From an uncultured Pelagibacteraceae bacterium (GTDB lineage: Bacteria > Pseudomonadota > Alphaproteobacteria > Pelagibacterales > Pelagibacteraceae), in contig CABYPE010000005.1 of the NCBI GenBank assembly GCA_902520685.1, positions 1 to 59,202 of the forward strand: a DNA stretch of 59,202 nucleotides, given 5' to 3'. This document shows, piece after piece, positions 1 to 7,862 of the stretch. The notes beneath the pieces are model-generated. The model had not been told where the DNA came from and made no database searches. It was given only the letters and a program-made list of their open reading frames with translations. A program made the translations under genes and the position numbers. How positions within the stretch are numbered: position 1 is the stretch's first letter; each line of letters starts with the position of its first letter.

Positions 1-14
1 AAAAGTTTGTACGA

Positions 15-716
15 ATGAATAATAAATCAAAAAATTTTTTTAAAGGTATAAAAGACACAAGTCCATTAATGATTCCAGTTGTTCCATTTGGAATAATTTT
101 TGGAGTATTGGCGATTGATTTAGGTCTAACACCTCTAACAACAATAGCTATGTCTATTATAATCTTTGGTGGTGCATCCCAAATAATTTTTTTACAATTA
201 TTTTCTGCTGGAGCCTCTTCTTTGGTAATTTTGAGTTCTGTAGGCGCAGTTAATTCAAGACACTTATTATATGGAACGGTTTTATCTGAACATCTTTCTG
301 ATTTAAATTTAATATGGAAAATAATTGTTTCATATTTTTTAGTTGATCAAGCATTTGCAGTCTCTAATGATCACTTTAAAATTAATAAAAAAGATAAAGA
401 TAAACACTTTCATTTAATTGGAGGAGGGTTGAATTGTTGGACAATTTGGCAAATTACAACAATAATGGGAATTTATCTTGGCTCAATAATTCCAGACAAA
501 TTAGGTTTAACATTTGCTATCCCATTAACATTCTTAGCTTTATTAGTAAATGATTTTAGAAAATTTATTAACATAATTGTAATTTTAGTTTCAGGTTTGA
601 TTGCTACCATAGGCTATCAAATTATTCCTTTCAAAGCATATATTATTGTTGCAGCTAGTTTTAGTTTATGTGTTGCGTTTATTTTAACAAATCTAAAAAA
701 AAGATATAATGAGTAA
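15..716 (+). CDS. azlC: AzlC family branched-chain amino acid export permease, large subunit
   Basis: Integral inner-membrane protein of 233 aa, the usual AzlC length. It shows the family's early segment IPVVPFGIIFGVLAIDLGL (about residues 20-38) and the GGASQIIFLQLFSAGAS stretch (about 52-68), followed by several more hydrophobic helices. AzlC works with the small partner AzlD to export branched-chain or related amino acids. The next gene is that partner and starts inside the end of this one (8-base overlap), so the two are translationally coupled. Substrate is unknown from sequence alone. The ATG at 15 has little upstream sequence in the window, so its promoter cannot be judged. Confidence 0.88.
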   Translation: MNNKSKNFFKGIKDTSPLMIPVVPFGIIFGVLAIDLGLTPLTTIAMSIIIFGGASQIIFLQLFSAGASSLVILSSVGAVNSRHLLYGTVLSEHLSDLNLIWKIIVSYFLVDQAFAVSNDHFKINKKDKDKHFHLIGGGLNCWTIWQITTIMGIYLGSIIPDKLGLTFAIPLTFLALLVNDFRKFINIIVILVSGLIATIGYQIIPFKAYIIVAASFSLCVAFILTNLKKRYNE

Positions 717-1020
717 TTTTGCATTAATAATCTATTGTGGTTTGATTACTTTTTTAACTAGGTTTTCTATGATAGCTCTTCTCAAAAAAGAAATGTTCAA
801 TGATAGAATTAGAGAAATTTTATCTTATGTGCCATCTGCAATTTTTCCAGCCATTATATTTCCTGCAATTTTTTTAAATAATTCGGGATCAATTCAAATT
901 GAAGATAACCCAAAAATTTTAGCATCAATAATCGCCATCATTGTTGGTATATTAAGTAAAAATATCTTAGCTACTATTTTCTCTGGCTTAGCTGCATATT
1001 GGTTATTAATTTTCATTTAA
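709..1020 (+). CDS. azlD: AzlD family transporter small subunit
   Basis: A 103-aa protein with about four hydrophobic segments. It carries the AzlD hallmark region LTRFSMIALLKKE near the N-terminus and the SYVPSAIFPAIIFPAIF segment typical of the family. It overlaps the azlC stop by 8 bases, the normal arrangement for this two-component exporter. It probably forms the membrane complex with AzlC for amino-acid efflux. It ends two bases before the converging stop of the next, minus-strand gene. Confidence 0.87.
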   Translation: MSNFALIIYCGLITFLTRFSMIALLKKEMFNDRIREILSYVPSAIFPAIIFPAIFLNNSGSIQIEDNPKILASIIAIIVGILSKNILATIFSGLAAYWLLIFI

Positions 1021-1021
1021 T

Positions 1022-1834
1022 TTAATTTTTTTCTATGAAGCTTATTAGTTTATTTAAGACTTTATCATCCATTGAGACTGAATATTTTTTATCTTCGAAT
1101 AAATTATCATCTACATCATTAATAAATTCCTTATAAGCATCTACTCTTTCATTTTGAATTCTATCATGTTCCTTAAATAAAGTTTTGTATCTTTTTGCAT
1201 GTCTTGGAAGAAAGTCATTTTTTTCTCCTAAAATATCTGCTGAGAAAAGATATTGAGCATCACATTTTGAACCGGATCCTAAGGAAATGGTAAACAAGGA
1301 GGTTCTATTTGTAATTTCAGACGCAAGTTTTCCAGGCACCACCTCTAATTCAATAGCAAAAGCTCCAGCTGACTCGTATCTTTTTGCAGTTTCCCAAACC
1401 ATTTTAGCTTCATCAAAAGATTTTCCAACTGCACGATAACCCCCAGTTAGAGTAATTTTTGGGGGAATTAACCCTACGTGAGCAATGACTGGAATTTCTT
1501 CTCTAGATAAAACTTCAACTACCGAAGGACTCATTGGACAATAAATTGATTGCGCCCCATCATTTATGGCTTTCATTGAAGCTCTTAAAGCTTCCTCCGC
1601 ACTTGCTTGATTTCCCCATCTTAATCCAAATTGAAAATGAACTCCTTTAAGTTGTTTGGGAAAATGAGCTTTGGATTGTTCATAACTAGTTCCTATCATT
1701 TCAATACCAGCTTCTTTAGCCGCAAGTCCTTGCTCCAAAGTGTCAATCTGAACAAACTTAATCTTTCTCTTTCCCTTAAGTTTTTTTAAATCGAAAACTG
1801 TAAGCCCAAAATTTTTTAATTTATTTTCTTGCAC
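1022..1834 (-). CDS. PanB-family protein (3-methyl-2-oxobutanoate hydroxymethyltransferase-like) lacking the metal ligands
   Basis: The 270-aa TIM-barrel protein aligns along its length with PanB, the ketopantoate-forming enzyme of pantothenate synthesis. Shared landmarks are HVGLIPP (119-125), TGGYRAVG (130-137), the catalytic-Glu segment IELEVVP (161-167) and GSGSKCDAQ (186-194). The three Mg-binding positions of PanB are not kept: the GDS Asp is GTS (48-50), the ADLPF Asp region reads FGLRWG (69-74), and the KIEGG Glu region reads SIYCPMSP (96-103). It may therefore not make ketopantoate. The start is GTG at 1834 with no clear Shine-Dalgarno; no usable ATG lies near. A perfect 20-bp palindrome sits just upstream. 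Confidence 0.7.
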   Translation of the reverse strand: MQENKLKNFGLTVFDLKKLKGKRKIKFVQIDTLEQGLAAKEAGIEMIGTSYEQSKAHFPKQLKGVHFQFGLRWGNQASAEEALRASMKAINDGAQSIYCPMSPSVVEVLSREEIPVIAHVGLIPPKITLTGGYRAVGKSFDEAKMVWETAKRYESAGAFAIELEVVPGKLASEITNRTSLFTISLGSGSKCDAQYLFSADILGEKNDFLPRHAKRYKTLFKEHDRIQNERVDAYKEFINDVDDNLFEDKKYSVSMDDKVLNKLISFIEKN

Positions 1835-1843
1835 GGTGAAAGC

Positions 1844-1863
1844 TTAACAAAAATTTTTGTTAA
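1844..1863. promoter_or_regulatory. 20-bp perfect palindrome upstream of the PanB-like gene
   Basis: TTAACAAAAATTTTTGTTAA is a perfect inverted repeat with no spacer. It lies 10 bases upstream of the GTG start of the PanB-like gene, where an operator or promoter element would be expected. It could also arise by chance in an A/T-rich spacer, and its core is an A-tract/T-tract. No regulator is identified. Confidence 0.3.
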
Positions 1864-1935
1864 AAGCGTTATAATTTTTATAATTAATTTAAATAAATAA
1901 TAATTTAAAGTTTACTTGTGGTTATTCGTTGGAAG

Positions 1936-2769
1936 TTAATTGGCTTCAAATAAAGTTGGAAACATTTTACCAGACAAATTATCACCATTTTTATAACCAT
2001 TATTTTCCATAATAGCTCTCTCTTCTCTAGCCCAGTCTCCTCTATATACAATCTTAGAATTTTCTTTTGCCATTCTCAATGTATATCTATTAACATCTTT
2101 TTTTGGAGTTACAGAATTTAGCCCACCGTGAAGAGTTCTAATATCAAAATAAATGCAATCACCCACCTCTAAATTCCATTGTAAAAATTCATAATCATCT
2201 TTGTTTTCTAATATGTTTGGAGTTAATTCATATTTTTTTCCATTAACAACACCAACTTTTCCGTCTACATAGTGACCATCATTAAATCTTGTTCTTAAAA
2301 ACAATCTATTCCATAAATGAGATCCTTTAATCCATGCGATACCATCCTCTTTTTTGACAGGTTCAAGAGGTATCCATAATACACACATAGATCCTTCAAA
2401 ATCAAAATATGAAATATCATGATGAAAAGGTGGCGACGATTTACATCCCGCTTCTCTAAAAAACCAATTATCCATGACTAAATTAATCCTTTTAGCCTCT
2501 AAAAGTTCAGCAGCAATTTTAGGTGTTGGTGAATTAAAAACAAAATCTTTAAACTCTTCATGCAAATTCCAAGTCCAAAAATCTTCATAATATCCAGGAA
2601 GTGATTTATCCTTTGTGTGATTAACATATCTTGGACTAGGGTTTTCTTTACCTTTTTTTATTCCATCTTTTAACTTTTGAATCCATTTATCATCAAATTT
2701 CCCTTTTAATAAAACTGCCCCATCTGTCTTAAACTGATTAATTTCATTTGGTGTAAGAATTTTATTCAT
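1936..2769 (-). CDS. Phytanoyl-CoA dioxygenase (PhyH) family protein
   Basis: A 277-aa Fe(II)/2-oxoglutarate oxygenase of the PhyH type, probably cytosolic as there is no signal peptide. The iron-binding facial triad is visible: the HxD pair in PPFHHDISYFDF (about 115-126) and the distal His in RTLHGGLNSVTP (about 212-223), followed by an Arg in NRYTLRM that suits 2-oxoglutarate binding. Typical family segments such as DNWFFREAG and WIPLEPVKKEDG are present. The family hydroxylates diverse small molecules, and the substrate here is not predictable. It is divergent from moaA, with 30 bases between the start codons. Confidence 0.85.
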   Translation of the reverse strand: MNKILTPNEINQFKTDGAVLLKGKFDDKWIQKLKDGIKKGKENPSPRYVNHTKDKSLPGYYEDFWTWNLHEEFKDFVFNSPTPKIAAELLEAKRINLVMDNWFFREAGCKSSPPFHHDISYFDFEGSMCVLWIPLEPVKKEDGIAWIKGSHLWNRLFLRTRFNDGHYVDGKVGVVNGKKYELTPNILENKDDYEFLQWNLEVGDCIYFDIRTLHGGLNSVTPKKDVNRYTLRMAKENSKIVYRGDWAREERAIMENNGYKNGDNLSGKMFPTLFEAN

Positions 2770-2799
2770 GATAAGATGTATTATAATTTATAAATTAAA

Positions 2800-3786
2800 A
2801 TGCTTAAAGATAATTTTGGTAGAACTTTTCCCTATATTAGATTGTCAATAACTGATGTATGTAATTTTAAGTGTGGATACTGTCTACCAAATGGCTATCA
2901 GATTGATAAAAGTGATAATAGAAAATTTCTTCATTTAGATGAGATAAAACGATTAGCAAGAGTTTTTTCAAAATTAGGTGTGCAAAAAATCAGAATTACC
3001 GGTGGAGAACCAACAGTGAGAAAAGATTTTTTTGAAATAATAAAATTTTTAAAAAATGAATCAGGAATAAAAAAAGTTGCAATAACTACAAATGGTTATC
3101 ACTTAGATGAAAAAGCTAAAATGTTAGTTGATAGTGGTTTAGATAGTATAAATATAAGTATAGATAGTCTCGATAGAAATACTTTCAAAAACATAACAGG
3201 TCACGACCGTTTACCCGAAATTTTAAGAGGGATACAATTTTTACAGGATTTAAATTTTGAAAATATTAAAATTAATGCTGTACTTTTAAATACCATTAAT
3301 TCAACTGAAAAAGATTTCGATACTTGGGCAAGTTTCATTAAAAAAAATAAATTAGATTTTAGGTATATAGAATTAATGCGAACTGGAGATAATTTAGATT
3401 ATTTTAATAAGCATCATATATCTTCTAAAATCTTTAAAGATTACTTGGAAAAAAATAATTGGATTTATCAGACTTTTGGTAAGGATGCTGGTCCCTCTTT
3501 AAATTATATTAATCAAGAATATAAAGGTAAATTTGGAATAATAGCTCCTTATTCTAAAGATTTTTGCAAGACTTGTAATCGTTTGAGAATTACTTCAAGA
3601 GGTGATTTGAGATTATGTTTATTTGGAAATACTGGAATAAGCATCAGACATTTGTTACAAAAAGATGATCAAATAGAAGAATTGCAAGATCTAATACTTG
3701 GGCAAATGAAATTTAAAAAAGAGTCTCATTATTTAGAACTTGGAGAAACTGGTTTGACTAAAAATTTATCGACTACAGGTGGTTAA
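2800..3786 (+). CDS. moaA: GTP 3',8-cyclase MoaA
   Basis: Radical-SAM enzyme that, with MoaC, converts GTP to cyclic pyranopterin monophosphate in molybdenum cofactor synthesis. The 328-aa protein has the N-terminal cluster motif CNFKCGYC (Cys21, Cys25, Cys28) and the second [4Fe-4S] motif CKTCNRLRITSRGDLRLC near residues 258-275. ITGGEPTVRKD is the SAM-binding glycine motif, and the chain ends in the functionally important GG tail. It opens a tightly coupled operon, since its stop overlaps the moaC ATG as TAATG. A divergent dioxygenase lies 30 bases upstream, so the promoter must be extremely compact or lie inside that gene. Confidence 0.97.
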   Translation: MLKDNFGRTFPYIRLSITDVCNFKCGYCLPNGYQIDKSDNRKFLHLDEIKRLARVFSKLGVQKIRITGGEPTVRKDFFEIIKFLKNESGIKKVAITTNGYHLDEKAKMLVDSGLDSINISIDSLDRNTFKNITGHDRLPEILRGIQFLQDLNFENIKINAVLLNTINSTEKDFDTWASFIKKNKLDFRYIELMRTGDNLDYFNKHHISSKIFKDYLEKNNWIYQTFGKDAGPSLNYINQEYKGKFGIIAPYSKDFCKTCNRLRITSRGDLRLCLFGNTGISIRHLLQKDDQIEELQDLILGQMKFKKESHYLELGETGLTKNLSTTGG

Positions 3787-4331
3787 TGACAAAATTAAAA
3801 ATTATAAACCAAGAAGAACTAAAAGATTGGGCAAAAGAAATTTTTCAAAAAAATTCTTTTAATATGATCGATGTTTCATCTAAGAAAGAAACATTTCGTA
3901 GAGCATTAGCTTCAGGAAAAATTTATGTTGGAAAAGATGTATTTGATTTAATCAAAAATAAAAAGATGCCAAAAGGAGACCCTATTATCCTGGCTGAAGT
4001 TTCATCAGTATTAGGTGTAAAAAAAACAAGTGAACTGATCCCTTTATGCCATCCATTGCCAATTGATCATGCAGCTACTAAAATTATTATGAATGAAGTT
4101 GATAATTCATTGGAGGTTTTTTGTATAGTTTCAGCAGTAGCTAAAACGGGTGTTGAGATGGAAGCTATAATGGGTGTTAATGCTGCATTGATAACTATTT
4201 ATGATTTAAGCAAAATAGTAAATCCTCATCTTAAAATTGATAATATAAAATTATTAATTAAAGAAGGTGGAAAAACTGGATTATGGACCAATCCAGATGG
4301 ATTGCCTGAATTTTTAAAAAATATATTCTAA
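3786..4331 (+). CDS. moaC: Cyclic pyranopterin monophosphate synthase MoaC
   Basis: Second enzyme of molybdopterin synthesis. The 181-aa protein has the family blocks MIDVSSKKETFRRALASGKI, LIPLCHPLPI, KTGVEMEAI and YDLSK, the last containing the catalytic Asp and Lys, with KEGGKTG near the C-terminus. A roughly 25-residue N-terminal extension precedes the MIDVS block. The family usually starts close to that block and measures about 160 aa. The ATG overlaps the moaA stop by one base. The following thioesterase gene begins six bases after the stop. Confidence 0.96.
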   Translation: MTKLKIINQEELKDWAKEIFQKNSFNMIDVSSKKETFRRALASGKIYVGKDVFDLIKNKKMPKGDPIILAEVSSVLGVKKTSELIPLCHPLPIDHAATKIIMNEVDNSLEVFCIVSAVAKTGVEMEAIMGVNAALITIYDLSKIVNPHLKIDNIKLLIKEGGKTGLWTNPDGLPEFLKNIF

Positions 4332-4337
4332 TTTTAC

Positions 4338-4808
4338 ATGACTGTTAATCTAAGCACTCAAAAAGTAATTAAAGACTGGATTGACTATAACGATCATATG
4401 AATGTTTCATATTATCTATTAATGTTTGATAAATATGGTGCTGATACTTTAAATAACATTTTCAAGATGGGTGAACACTCAGCAAAAACAACTAAGAAAA
4501 GCACAATGATTGTGGAGTCTAATATAACGTACAATCAGGAGCTTCAACTAAATGATGAAGTGGATATCAATTGTATTTATTTCGATCATGATAAAAAACG
4601 ACTTCAATATAAAATGGAAATGATTCATAAAGAAAAAAAATATCTAGCTTCTACAATTGAAATTCTAGCTTTATATGTAGATCTTAATGAGAGAAAAGTT
4701 GCTGAATTTGAAGAAGAAAAAGTCAAATTAATGGACGATTTTATCAATAAGAATAAATCTAAATTTAGTAATGAAAATTTACAATTTTCATCTAAGCTTA
4801 AAAAATGA
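4338..4808 (+). CDS. Hotdog-fold acyl-CoA thioesterase (4HBT type) inside the moa operon
   Basis: A 156-aa single hotdog-domain protein. WIDYNDHMNVSYYLLMFD (about 16-33) is the active-site helix motif of 4-hydroxybenzoyl-CoA-type thioesterases and of betainyl-CoA thioesterases, with the catalytic Asp before HMN. A second region, ESNITYNQELQLNDEVDI, fits the central strand. It begins 6 bases after moaC and overlaps the moaD start by four bases (ATGA), so it is translated as part of the molybdopterin operon although no molybdopterin step needs a thioesterase. The acyl-CoA substrate is unknown; a betainyl-CoA-like substrate is only a guess from the DYNDHMN motif. Confidence 0.82.
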   Translation: MTVNLSTQKVIKDWIDYNDHMNVSYYLLMFDKYGADTLNNIFKMGEHSAKTTKKSTMIVESNITYNQELQLNDEVDINCIYFDHDKKRLQYKMEMIHKEKKYLASTIEILALYVDLNERKVAEFEEEKVKLMDDFINKNKSKFSNENLQFSSKLKK

Positions 4809-5074
4809 AAATCAAATTAGAGTTGTTTGGAGCTAGTAGAGAATTTAGTAATAAAGATCATTTAGAATTTGAGGTTCAAACTAAAGCTTCAGTTGAAGAT
4901 TTAAGAAATGAAATCATTAAATATATAGATAAAAATTTCAGTGGAAATAAAAACTTCATTAAAGTTGTAAAATCTTCAGCATTTAGTTCTGAAAATAATG
5001 AAATAATTAGCAACAATTATAAAATCACGAAAGATCAAAAGATTGGTATCATACCTCCTATAGGAGGAGGTTAA
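4805..5074 (+). CDS. moaD: Molybdopterin synthase sulfur carrier subunit MoaD
   Basis: A small ubiquitin-like sulfur carrier of 89 aa. It begins KIKLELFGASREF and ends IIPPIGGG, giving the C-terminal Gly-Gly that is activated and thiocarboxylated. MoaD donates sulfur to precursor Z in complex with MoaE, whose gene follows with a one-base TAATG overlap. It overlaps the thioesterase gene by four bases upstream. Length and gene order support the assignment even though the middle of the protein is divergent. Confidence 0.94.
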   Translation: MKIKLELFGASREFSNKDHLEFEVQTKASVEDLRNEIIKYIDKNFSGNKNFIKVVKSSAFSSENNEIISNNYKITKDQKIGIIPPIGGG

Positions 5075-5520
5075 TGCTTCACACAAAAATAGTAGATTCA
5101 AAAAAAGAAAAAATACTTTCTTCAAATGCTGAAAAATTTATTAAGGACTCTAAGTTTGGAGCATCAATTTATTTTTTAGGCACTATTAGGAATACTAATG
5201 ATAACAAAACTGTGACAGGAATTACTTATGATAGTCATGATGAAATGGTGATTAAAAGTTTTAATGAAATTTACAATGATGCAGTTCTAAAATTAAATAT
5301 TAAAGATAAAGCTGTATTTATTGAACATGCTAAGGGATATCTTAATTTAGGTGAGATAAGTATAATTATTGCAGTCGCTTGCAAACATCGTGATCAAGCA
5401 TATTTACTTTCAAGATTTATGATTGAAGAAATTAAAAAAAGATCACCTATTTGGAAAAAGGAGCATTATAAAAATAATGAAAGCGAATGGTTAAAAGGAA
5501 ATCCAATTTTAGGCACCTAA
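5074..5520 (+). CDS. moaE: Molybdopterin synthase catalytic subunit MoaE
   Basis: Catalytic subunit that converts cyclic pyranopterin monophosphate to molybdopterin using MoaD thiocarboxylate. The 148-aa protein retains GTIRNTNDNKTVTGITYDSH near the N-terminus, ACKHRDQAY, and the lysine-bearing segment KKRSPIWKKEHY with the active-site lysines. It is the last gene of the moa operon. Its 3' end overlaps the converging persulfide-dioxygenase-like gene by 12 bases, so no room remains for a terminator between them. Confidence 0.95.
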   Translation: MLHTKIVDSKKEKILSSNAEKFIKDSKFGASIYFLGTIRNTNDNKTVTGITYDSHDEMVIKSFNEIYNDAVLKLNIKDKAVFIEHAKGYLNLGEISIIIAVACKHRDQAYLLSRFMIEEIKKRSPIWKKEHYKNNESEWLKGNPILGT

Positions 5521-6189
5521 TTTTAAATTTTTAGAAATATTTTCATCTATAGATATTGGTTTTTTAAGATCTAAATTATTCATTATCTCAATATATTCAC
5601 TAACACTTTTTACTTGTAATCTTGGATTGTATTTTTTTTCTTTTCCAATTGTACTAACTTTTTCACCTTTATAATCATGTGCAGGGTAAAGCAAAGTATC
5701 ATCTGATAATTTTAAAAGTTTATTAAAAATTGAATTAAAAGCATCTTTTGCATTTCCATTTTGGAAATCTGTTCTACCAGTCCCATTTATTAGTAATGTA
5801 TCTCCAGAAAACAAATAATTATCCATTAAAAAACTGTAACTATCTGATGTGTGACCTGGGGTATACATAGCCCTGATTTTTAAACTATCTAAATTTATAA
5901 ATTCATCATCTTTTACTTTTATTTCAACTGTCTCAGCCGGAGTATGATCACCCATAATTGTAGAACATTTTGTAATATCTTTAAGCTTAGAAGCACCTGT
6001 TACATGATCAGCATGAATATGAGTATCTATAACTTTAACTAATTTTAAATTTAATTGTTTTAATAATTTTATATATTCACTGACGTTTTCTATTACGGGA
6101 TCAATAATCAATGCTTCTCTTCCTTCAGATGAGGCAATTAAGTATGTATATGTGCTAGATTTTTGGTCAAATAGTTGTTTAAAAATCAT
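5509..6189 (-). CDS. Metallo-beta-lactamase fold hydrolase, persulfide dioxygenase (ETHE1)-like
   Basis: A 226-aa MBL-fold protein with metal motif THIHADHVTGA (His57, His59, Asp61, His62) and downstream ligands in YTPGHTSDSYSFL, SGDTLLINGTGRTDFQNG and YPAHDYKG. The GRTDFQNG segment is characteristic of ETHE1-type persulfide dioxygenases, which oxidise glutathione persulfide to sulfite, rather than of glyoxalase II. Length matches stand-alone bacterial enzymes without a rhodanese domain. It is divergent from a DUF4396 membrane protein with 22 bases between starts, suggesting a shared regulatory spacer and possibly a shared sulfur-related role (inference). Confidence 0.85.
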   Translation of the reverse strand: MIFKQLFDQKSSTYTYLIASSEGREALIIDPVIENVSEYIKLLKQLNLKLVKVIDTHIHADHVTGASKLKDITKCSTIMGDHTPAETVEIKVKDDEFINLDSLKIRAMYTPGHTSDSYSFLMDNYLFSGDTLLINGTGRTDFQNGNAKDAFNSIFNKLLKLSDDTLLYPAHDYKGEKVSTIGKEKKYNPRLQVKSVSEYIEIMNNLDLKKPISIDENISKNLKLGA

Positions 6190-6211
6190 AACTAAATATT
6201 ATCATATTACT

Positions 6212-6649
6212 ATGAAATCCACTACATTTGACTTGTCTTGTAAACATACTTGGAAACAAAGCGCAAAAAATACCGCATGGTGTTTGTTAGGTTGTTCCAT
6301 CGGTGATTTTGGAACAATTTTATTTTTTCAATTAACAAAAATACCCTTCCCAGTTTTAGCGATAATGACATTAGCGATAATAAATGGTTTAGTTACTAGT
6401 ATTATTCTTGAGACATTTATTTTAATCAGACAAAATTTAAGTTTAAAAAAAGCTTTTAAAACAGCTTTAGGTATGAGCTTAATTTCTATGGTTAGTATGG
6501 AAATTACTATGAATTTAACAGATTATCTTTTTACAGGTGGGGCAATATTAAATTGGTGGATCATACCTTTAATGCTTATAGTTGGATTTCTAACCCCTTG
6601 GCCATATAATTATTGGAGATTAAAAAAGTATGGCATCAACTGTCATTAA
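6212..6649 (+). CDS. DUF4396 family membrane protein
   Basis: About 145 aa starting at the ATG at 6212. An in-frame ATG at 6152 would lie inside the divergent hydrolase gene and adds 20 residues with no family similarity, so I prefer 6212. The protein has the DUF4396 signature NTAWCLLGCSIGDFGTILFF near the N-terminus, with a paired Cys, and about four hydrophobic segments, ending in WPYNYWRLKKYG. Function is unknown. The divergent persulfide-dioxygenase-like gene hints at a role in sulfur or thiol stress. It overlaps the next methyltransferase gene by 20 bases. Confidence 0.8.
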   Translation: MKSTTFDLSCKHTWKQSAKNTAWCLLGCSIGDFGTILFFQLTKIPFPVLAIMTLAIINGLVTSIILETFILIRQNLSLKKAFKTALGMSLISMVSMEITMNLTDYLFTGGAILNWWIIPLMLIVGFLTPWPYNYWRLKKYGINCH

Positions 6650-7340
6650 AAATTGGGATAATAAAACTTGGCTCTCATCCGAAAATTACATTAATAAATT
6701 TAATAAATTTTTACTTAAAAATGTAAAGCTAGATTCAAATTCTATGATTTTAGATATTGGATGTGGTCGTGGAAAAATCCTAGGAAATTTAAATTCAAAA
6801 TTAAAATTAAAAATGAAACCTTTTGGAATTGATTTAGTTAAACATAAAGATAGAGATAAAAGAATTAACTTCAAGAATATTGATGCAATTAAATTTTTTA
6901 AAAAAAGTACATATAAATTTGACTTAATTTTGATTAAACAAACAATTCATTTATTAAGTTTAAATGAAATTAAAAAATTATTAAAAACAGCTAAAAAAAA
7001 TTTAACATCTAGAGGAAAAATTTTTATATTTTCTTTAGATACACATAAAAATGAAATACCTGTATTTAAATTAATGAAAAGTAAACTTTCAAAATCTCTT
7101 GCAAGAGATAAAAAAATTTTAAATTTGATTTCTGAATTAAACAATCAAAAAATTAAAAAAAAATTTATTTACAAAGTTAAAATAACAAAGAAAAAATACT
7201 TAAATATGATACAAAATAGATACATATCCACTTTATTAAATTTTACAAAAAAAGAACTTTCAGAGGGTTTGAAGGAGATAAATCTTAAATATAGAAAAAA
7301 TATAAAGTTTAAAGATAAATTAATTTGTTTGATTTTATAA
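6630..7340 (+). CDS. Class I SAM-dependent methyltransferase
   Basis: A 236-aa Rossmann-type methyltransferase. The SAM-binding motif I MILDIGCGRGKILGNL (about 39-54) is clear, followed by an acidic residue in PFGIDLV and motif IV-like FDLILIKQTIHLLS. It is very lysine- and asparagine-rich. The start at 6630 overlaps the DUF4396 gene by 20 bases, suggesting co-transcription. The substrate is not predictable. It converges on the cytochrome b561 gene with a few bases of overlap. Confidence 0.82.
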   Translation: MASTVIKNWDNKTWLSSENYINKFNKFLLKNVKLDSNSMILDIGCGRGKILGNLNSKLKLKMKPFGIDLVKHKDRDKRINFKNIDAIKFFKKSTYKFDLILIKQTIHLLSLNEIKKLLKTAKKNLTSRGKIFIFSLDTHKNEIPVFKLMKSKLSKSLARDKKILNLISELNNQKIKKKFIYKVKITKKKYLNMIQNRYISTLLNFTKKELSEGLKEINLKYRKNIKFKDKLICLIL

Positions 7341-7862
7341 AATTCTTTTAAGTAAATTTTCCTTAAATAATATTTTGTGAATAATGACTGCAGATATATG
7401 TAATAGAATTAAAACTATGAGAGTATAATTTCCAACTATGTGAATTTCATAAAAAAGTTCAGCTAAATCAAAGTTTTCATTTATTTCTAAATCAAAAATA
7501 AATAAATCAAGCATTTCTCCATTAAATAATTTTTTAAGTGCACCAGAAATAGTGATCACTAAAATTGATAAATATAGAAGAATATGATTTAATTTTGCTA
7601 TAACTCGTTGTCCAGTAAAAACACTATTTTCTAAAGCTGGTGTAGGATTAAAAAGTTTATAAATTAATCTTAATATTGTTAAATAAAAAATACCTAAACC
7701 AATGGTTACATGAACATTCTCAATAAAAAGTCGTTTTTCACTAAAATCTAAATCAACTAGATAAAAACCTAATGGTATTTGAGTAAAAAGAACTGCGGCA
7801 CTTAACCAGTGAAATATTTTGGAAATAAATCCATATTCTGTTAAGTTATTTGTTAACTTCAT
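7335..7862 (-). CDS. Cytochrome b561 family protein
   Basis: A 175-aa four-helix membrane protein of the bacterial cytochrome b561 (CybB) type. Histidines suited to bis-heme ligation lie in each relevant helix: SKIFHWLSAAVLF (helix 1), ENVHVTIGLGIFYL (helix 2), LNHILLYLS (helix 3) and LLHISAVIIHK (helix 4). These proteins pass electrons between quinol and periplasmic acceptors or donors. The start codon abuts the start codon of the divergent cytochrome c' gene with no base between them. A cytochrome b561/cytochrome c' partnership is plausible but inferred. Confidence 0.87.
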   Translation of the reverse strand: MKLTNNLTEYGFISKIFHWLSAAVLFTQIPLGFYLVDLDFSEKRLFIENVHVTIGLGIFYLTILRLIYKLFNPTPALENSVFTGQRVIAKLNHILLYLSILVITISGALKKLFNGEMLDLFIFDLEINENFDLAELFYEIHIVGNYTLIVLILLHISAVIIHKILFKENLLKRIL

